From assembly GCA_024752435.1 (NCBI GenBank), contig CP103033.1, positions 558,001 to 622,000 of the forward strand: a DNA stretch of 64,000 nucleotides. The letters are read 5' to 3'. Source of the DNA: Allantophomopsis cytisporea (Eukaryota > Ascomycota > Leotiomycetes > Phacidiales > Phacidiaceae). Below the pieces are notes generated by a model that was not told where the DNA came from, did not search any database, and saw only the letters and a program-made list of their open reading frames with translations. This document shows, one piece after another, positions 58,603 to 64,000 of the stretch. A program made the translations under genes and the position numbers. Position 1 is the first letter of the stretch; each line of letters opens with the position of its first letter.

Positions 58603-59916
58603 GGTGCAGTGAGGAGGGGAGTAGTTGCAACTTGTAAAGGATGACGGTGTTGGGATGAGCGATTGCATTGCATTGGAGCTGGAGTTTATATTGGGAATTG
58701 GGTATGGGAATGGGAATCCGTCTTGTCGAAGGCGGATTGGGCGTCTGTGGCAGGCTTGAGATGTGATGAGTCTCATGACACGATATAAAAAATGTCCGCC
58801 TGCCTGGACTGGTGGCTGGAATAATATACATACATATACAAACACCTGTAAATAGTAAATAGTAATTGTAATAGACTGCCGATTGGTATACTACTTGACC
58901 TGAGAATGGAAGCAAGATGAGTTGGGATGGAGAGTAGATTGGCCCCTTTGCATAACTTTGCCTTTTGTCGGCATTCTTGCTGACTTCGAATACCTAGGAA
59001 ACCATAGTTGTGTAAAGAGTTCGTTCAGAACACAAAGCCTAAAACTTCTTGAGATTAAAACTCAGACTTCAAGGAATAAGGGCAGATCACGCATATACTA
59101 TATACTAGAACACAGGTAAGAGAACAGGAGCACATCAGATCAATTTGTCTCCAAGTCACATGACATCCTTCCTCAGCGAAGTCACCAAATCATCCAAAGG
59201 ACAAGATAAGTAGTTGTTTGCCGTCGAGGCTCATTTGTTGATGCATTCAAATATCAGTCGATCAAGTCCGCCACCTCACGATCCTCCCTCCCGCACCCTT
59301 CAGCGCTCAAAGAAACACTACAAAGGCACCAAAAGTGAAGAACAGAACAAGAGATCATCCCGAGGTGCGCGCACATGAAAAGCTTCCAAGCCCCTTAGCA
59401 CCTTCCCCGATTGACTCCAGGGTAGTAAAGTTAACAGCAGAGGAAAATCCAAGGGGAACACACAAAAGGGGAGCCTGTTTGCGATCAAGATCGAGATTTA
59501 ATGAAATAAAAGGGACCAAGGGACACCGGGGCCACTCCTCTTTCTCTGGACTGCTGACTTAGAAGGTCGAAAGAAACCAACAAAGGAATAGACACATTGT
59601 CAGAGGTGGGGGGGGTTTGGGCAACAGCAATAGCAACGCAAAATAAAACAGAGTAAAGGAAAAACTTTGGTGGATTGGAAAAACAAGGAAACACATGATC
59701 ATTCATTCCCGCAGTATGGTGTATCCGCAAATCGCAAGAGAGTAATTTCTGGATTTCCCTTTGTCTGCTTTTTCATAATCTTCAACTCCTCCCAATATTG
59801 CACCTTACTACCCGATCCAAATATAGCTAGCCAGTTTTTATTGTTCCGACTATAACCATGAATCCGTGAAAGCATTGTGCATCCAAGACGGGAGAAATCC
59901 CAGAAAGGGGGTATAT
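58603..59916. other. Intergenic region, no gene identified
   Basis: About 1.3 kb between the 146-aa gene and the 14-3-3 stop codon. The right part should be the 14-3-3 3' UTR. A run of nine G at about 59609-59617 is the only simple feature. Confidence 0.4.
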
Positions 59917-61209
59917 CTAAGACTCAGTTGGGGCTGGGGTCTCCTCTGCCTTGACCTCGGCTCCCTCAGCCTTCTGCTCGGCGGACTCCTCGGTGGCAGC
60001 TGGTGCCTCCTTGGTGGCCTCAGCAGCTGGAGCCTCTGGCTCGCCGCTGTCGGAGGAGGTCCAGAGGGTGAGGTTGTCTCTAAGGAGCTGCATGATGAGG
60101 GTGCTGTCGCGGTAGGACTCCTCGGAAAGGGAGTCGAGCTCAGCGATGGCATCATCGAAGGCCTGCTTGGCCAAATGGCAAGCACGGTCTGGAGAGTTCA
60201 AAATCTCGTAGTAGAAAACGGAGAAGTTGAGGGCAAGACCAAGGCGGATTGGGTGAGTTGGAGTGAGCTCGGTCTGGGCAACGTCGGTAGCGTTCTAGGT
60301 GCGTGTTAGCAGTGTATGGTGCAAATTTTGATGATATCCCCGTACCTTGTAAGCCTCGTGGGCAGCAGTGGCAGCGACCTTGCGCTTCTCACCGGAGGCG
60401 AACTCGGCGAGGTAACGGTGGTAGTCACCCTTCCTGTTTATCCATCAGCATCCACTCATCTTGCGCCACCCATTCGATGGGTTCCAACGGGAAAGCCTAC
60501 ATCTTGTGGTAGAAGACCTTAGACTCTCCGGACTCGGCCTTTGGAATCAAGGACTCGTCAAGGACATCGAGAACGTCCTGGCAGACCTTCTCAAGCTCGG
60601 TCTCGATCTTTTGGCGGTAATCGCGGATGGTGCCAACGTGCTTGTCAGTTCCCTTTGACTCCTCCTTCTGCTCAATGGAAGAGATGATTCTCCATGAAGC
60701 ACGTCGGGTACCAACGACGTTCTTGTATGCGACGGAAAGGAGATTTCGCTCATCGACGGTAAGTTCACCACCAAGCTACGTAAAACAGTCAGACTACAAA
60801 GCCTCAATAAGTTGGAGGGTTTGGCGCAGAGTATCTGCAAAGAGGTATAACGGACCTTGGCAACCTCCTTCATGTAGGTGACCATCTCGTCATATCGCTC
60901 AGCCTGCTCGCAAAGGCGGGCGAGGAAGGTCTTGCTGTAGGGGGGTTAACATTGTTCGACAAAAGTAATCTCATTCCTTTTCTCTCGAGTGGTTTTGGAG
61001 GTATACCTTTCACGCTGTAGACACAGAATATTAGCAATGATCACAACAAGGAAGATGTGAAAGATGTGAAAAGCTCATATGCACACAGGCTGCGGTCGAT
61101 AAGCGTGCAGCAACACCGCAACAGCGGTGTCAACATTCAGATAGGTCGGTCGAGTCACGCGCGGGGTGGAAAGGGGATCGCGGGGTAAGGTACGTACTTC
61201 AGTTGCCAT
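59917..61209 (-). CDS. BMH1: 14-3-3 protein
   Basis: Six exons on the minus strand: 61209-61198 (12 nt), 61014-61007 (8 nt), 60934-60856, 60775-60501, 60433-60346, 60294-59917; 279 aa. Spliced, the N-terminus reads MATERESKTFLARLCEQAER, a canonical 14-3-3 start, which demands the 8-nt micro-exon CGTGAAAG. Family signatures follow: VAYKNVVGTRRASWRIISS, KVFYHKMKGDYHRYLAEF, PIRLGLALNFSVFYYEI, AFDDAIAELDSLSEESYRDS and LLRDNLTLW. Basic and hydrophobic residues lining the phosphopeptide groove are present. The tail after LTLW is Ala/Glu-rich and acidic, as in fungal BMH proteins. 14-3-3 dimers bind phosphoserine/phosphothreonine partners in the cytosol and nucleus. The donor of intron 3 is an unusual GTCCGT. 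The first intron is 183 nt, with branch GCTAAT. Confidence 0.95.
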
Positions 61210-64000
61210 GTTGGATGTGTTTAAAGGATTGGATTGCGGTGTCGACGTCGAAGTCTACTGGGTATCTTGAGAAGAGGATGGGATGGTGGAGGATGAGGTG
61301 TTGTTTTGTTGTAGGTTAGAGTATTATGGGAGATGCGGGCGATGTGAGCGGGAGACTTTGGAACATCCAAGTTAAGCGAGGAAATGCGAAATTAGGAGCC
61401 ATCATTATTCACCGACCACTTTGGCTTGTTTAAAAGGAAGTGAGTGAATGAGTGAGCGAATGAGTTTGCAGAGAAAGCCAGGTTAGACGCATAAATCCTG
61501 ATGAGATATTTTCGATTTATTATTCTTGACGGCTAATGAATGATTTTGCATTTTATCTGTTTATTTGTTTTGTTTGTTTTGGAAATTGTCATCCCTTTTT
61601 TCTTCCTGTCCTTGACCTTCGTCTCTCTTTCTCTCATCTTGCAACCAACACCAACCGCGTTTGCACTGCTTGCTGATGGGGATCGGTGAAGGGGCAGCAC
61701 AGCACAGCACAGCACAGCACAGCAGAGCTGAACAGCTTCCTTCCCATAGATACCTTACCTCACTCACCTCACTTCATCTCAGGACTCATGGATGCTTCAA
61801 TATTCAACATTCGTCCGTATGCGTTTGTACTCTCATCTTCATCCTTCATCCTTCATAAATACACCGAAACAGAGACAATTCACATGTCCATGTCAAACAT
61901 CCAGCCACTTCCTGTCATGGTCCCGTTCCGCAGTGGTCATTCATTCACTCACTGACGGCCTCTCGTACTGCGTAGTTTCTTCTCCCACCCTCCCCCCGAT
62001 AAGGGGTTCAGCAGAACAGCGCGTAAAACGAGTGGACTCCACCTCCTGTCCCCGACACCTTAGCACTTTCACTTGTGGTAGCTCAGCTTCAACATCTTCT
62101 ATCCGCAACAGATGGATCCATTCACGCCATTCAACTCATCCCAACTCAACATTGTTGTTGCAGCCTCTTTCTCCGTCTCTATTTCATTTGTTCCATGTTT
62201 CTCACTCAACTCCCTTGTCCACAAACCCTATCACTCCTACTTACTTATTTACTGGCTGTGGCATGCCAGCCTGCTAGGCCGGCCTTCCCTTTCGAACACC
62301 GCACATGAACAGTCGAGCAGTCATCACCCGTTGACGACAGACAGGACAGGACAGGACAGCACTTGGGCGAACACAGCCTCATTTTCTGTGAGGATGAGCA
62401 CATGGGCACATGCTTTGGAATGATCCCATCGAACCCTTACCCTTTCCCTTCCTTATCGCGTGTATCCTGGGGGCAAGGCAAGCCAGTTTGACGGTTTCGT
62501 GGCATGCACTGGAGCCAATGATCTGGGATACCATTGCTCGGTATGCAACAAATCATGGTGGGTTTTTCTGCTACCCGCAATGTGATGGTTTCGTGATTGA
62601 GTGACTATTGTATACATATTGCTCTGTCAATAGCAAGCAGTACCAGTGAAAAGACCGTACAGTACCTAGGTAGTAGTAAGTAACACTTTGTACTGCCAAT
62701 TTCCAGTAAATCCTTGAGCGTCAAGCGCCATCTGATTGGGTCAGTGATTTTCAGGGTCACGAAAAAGAGTCATCGACACCAGCAAAAGCATGGCAGGGCA
62801 TGGCAAGGCAGCGGCGGCAGCGTGGCATCAACGTGATGAAGGGCAGTTCCTGGTATGTACCGTAGATCACTGTCCGGCCTCAGTCCCAAAAGTCTCCACC
62901 CAATAACGCTATCCAGCCGTGCCATCTATTGAGAGTACATACATATGTACACAGATACTACATATTCCAAAGTACCTACCCCCAAACCTAACCAACACAC
63001 ATGACCATGATGATGTGGATGTGAGAGGCGCCAAAGCTCGGAAGCTTCCAGAGCTTTGCCCCCCCCCGGTCCCCGCCTTCATTATCCAAGCTTCGACCTC
63101 GATCTATGAATATCTTCTTCACACACATATGATTCACACAAAGTGAAGGGTAGAGTAGGGGGTATCCACAGTACGTTGATGCTGTGATGATTGCTAGGTA
63201 CTTGTAGACATACATATGATACCAGCTTTAATTTGCCAAGCTTCGTCGGGACTCTGTAGCGTGCATACTTGCTTACCTATGCAGCAGCAGCAGCAGCATG
63301 TTTGTATTTCGAGAAACAGAGGAGAATGCTGCTTTGTGCTCTGCAATACGTATTCGTGGCGGCATCGTAACGACTAAGTATTTAAGTTGCTGTTGTAACT
63401 CCTGAGGCTAGGTATTGTTGTCTGTCGTACGAGAGCGAAAGGGAAAGGGAAAGGAGATTCAATAAGGTAACGTACTTATCGCCGAGTAAGGGACTCTCCT
63501 CCGATACAGAGAAGAGTTCAAGTGTGCTCCTTAAGTAAGGATAGCCGGCTGCACGTGGCACAGACTGGGACAAGAAGGCCGTTTCCGTTGTGAGGCTGCT
63601 TGGATGACCACACAATCCAGATGGGCGGGAGATGACATTACTGGAGATCAACGGCCTGTATACTTATGCTCTCAACGTGTCGTGCGTAATAAGATTGTAG
63701 TACTCAGAATGTGGTCGGACTGCAGGGATATGGTAGCCCATAAATAGTAGCACAAAGAAAATTGTGTTGATTGACGATTCCTGTTGATTGTATTTGAATG
63801 CGCATGTCAAATGAATGAGGTGCGTAGGCGAACGAGCGAGAGAAGGATAATAATAATGAACGATAAGATGACTCGACTCTTCTTCAACCATCCTGTTTTA
63901 TTTTGTTCGTCCTCGCAATAACTTTTGGATGGTTCATTGGAAACTACCCATCTTATGGATGGGAATGCACACGTGAATTATAATAGAATCTACTCATCTC
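61210..64000. other. Intergenic region to the window end
   Basis: About 2.8 kb with no gene I can model. It begins with the 14-3-3 promoter. It contains a GCACA pentamer array at 61694-61724, a GCA triplet run near 63281-63298, and C-rich low-complexity sequence from 61750 to 62350 whose frames are not gene-like. A gene may start beyond the right edge. Confidence 0.4.
61694..61724. repeat. GCACA pentanucleotide repeat
   Basis: About six consecutive GCACA units, lying about 490 bp upstream of the 14-3-3 start codon. Confidence 0.85.

Noticed and set aside
58036..58845. 269-codon frame on the minus strand opposite the 146-aa gene
   Set aside because: It is Pro/Leu/Ser/Arg low-complexity, explained by the GC-rich codons of the plus-strand frame, and lacks any motif.
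1..64000. tRNA, rRNA, CRISPR, insertion sequences, replication origins
   Set aside because: Scanned by eye for B-box-like strings and repeat-spacer structure; none was convincing. A tRNAscan or covariance search would be needed to exclude a tRNA.

Overview
The window is nuclear DNA of a filamentous ascomycete (Pezizomycotina). Most introns are 48-140 nt with GT(A/G)NGT donors, CTAAC/CTGAC-type branch sites and YAG acceptors. The genes are typical of fungi: a fungal-type Atg10, an Ivy1-like protein, an Rax1-type RGS protein, 2EXR proteins and DUF1348. Several sequences (Egd1, Rpl24, 14-3-3, amino-acid permease) look closest to Leotiomycetes/Helotiales, but that placement comes from memory of family sequences, not a search. 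I see no prokaryotic genes, CRISPR, rRNA, convincing tRNA or intact transposon.

I could model 21 protein genes, about one per 3 kb, separated by some very long non-coding stretches. From left to right: a microsatellite-rich leader (1-2961) and a SAM+HMG-box protein; a 4.4-kb gap with a cluster of hairpins; an STK19-family protein, an unrecognised 308-aa protein, the Arp2/3 subunit ARPC1 head-to-head with a U1A/U2B''-type RRM protein, and an Atg10 with a huge C-terminal extension (9.6-17.4 kb); a 4.6-kb gap; an amino-acid permease; a 4-kb gap; a membrane-anchored histidine-phosphatase-like protein; a small 113-aa protein; an RGS protein with three membrane helices; a 5-kb gap; a DUF1348 protein; a 2.7-kb AT-rich gap; then a denser block of housekeeping genes (RPL24, TRM44, EGD1, IVY1-like, APT1, a LigB-type dioxygenase); two tandem 2EXR genes; a small 146-aa protein; and a 14-3-3 gene.

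The genes do not form one pathway or an obvious biosynthetic cluster. They cover translation (RPL24, EGD1, TRM44), splicing (U1A/U2B''), actin (ARPC1), autophagy and vacuole (ATG10, IVY1-like), signalling (RGS, 14-3-3, APT1), DNA repair or transcription (STK19, HMG) and nutrient uptake (permease). The most unusual signals are gene structures: an apparent 1-nt micro-exon in EGD1, an 8-nt micro-exon in 14-3-3, a stop-free 48-nt intron just before RNP2 in the U1A-like gene, and a single reading frame joining the Atg10 domain to about 590 further residues. All exon boundaries were derived by eye from splice signals, reading-frame phase and family conservation.
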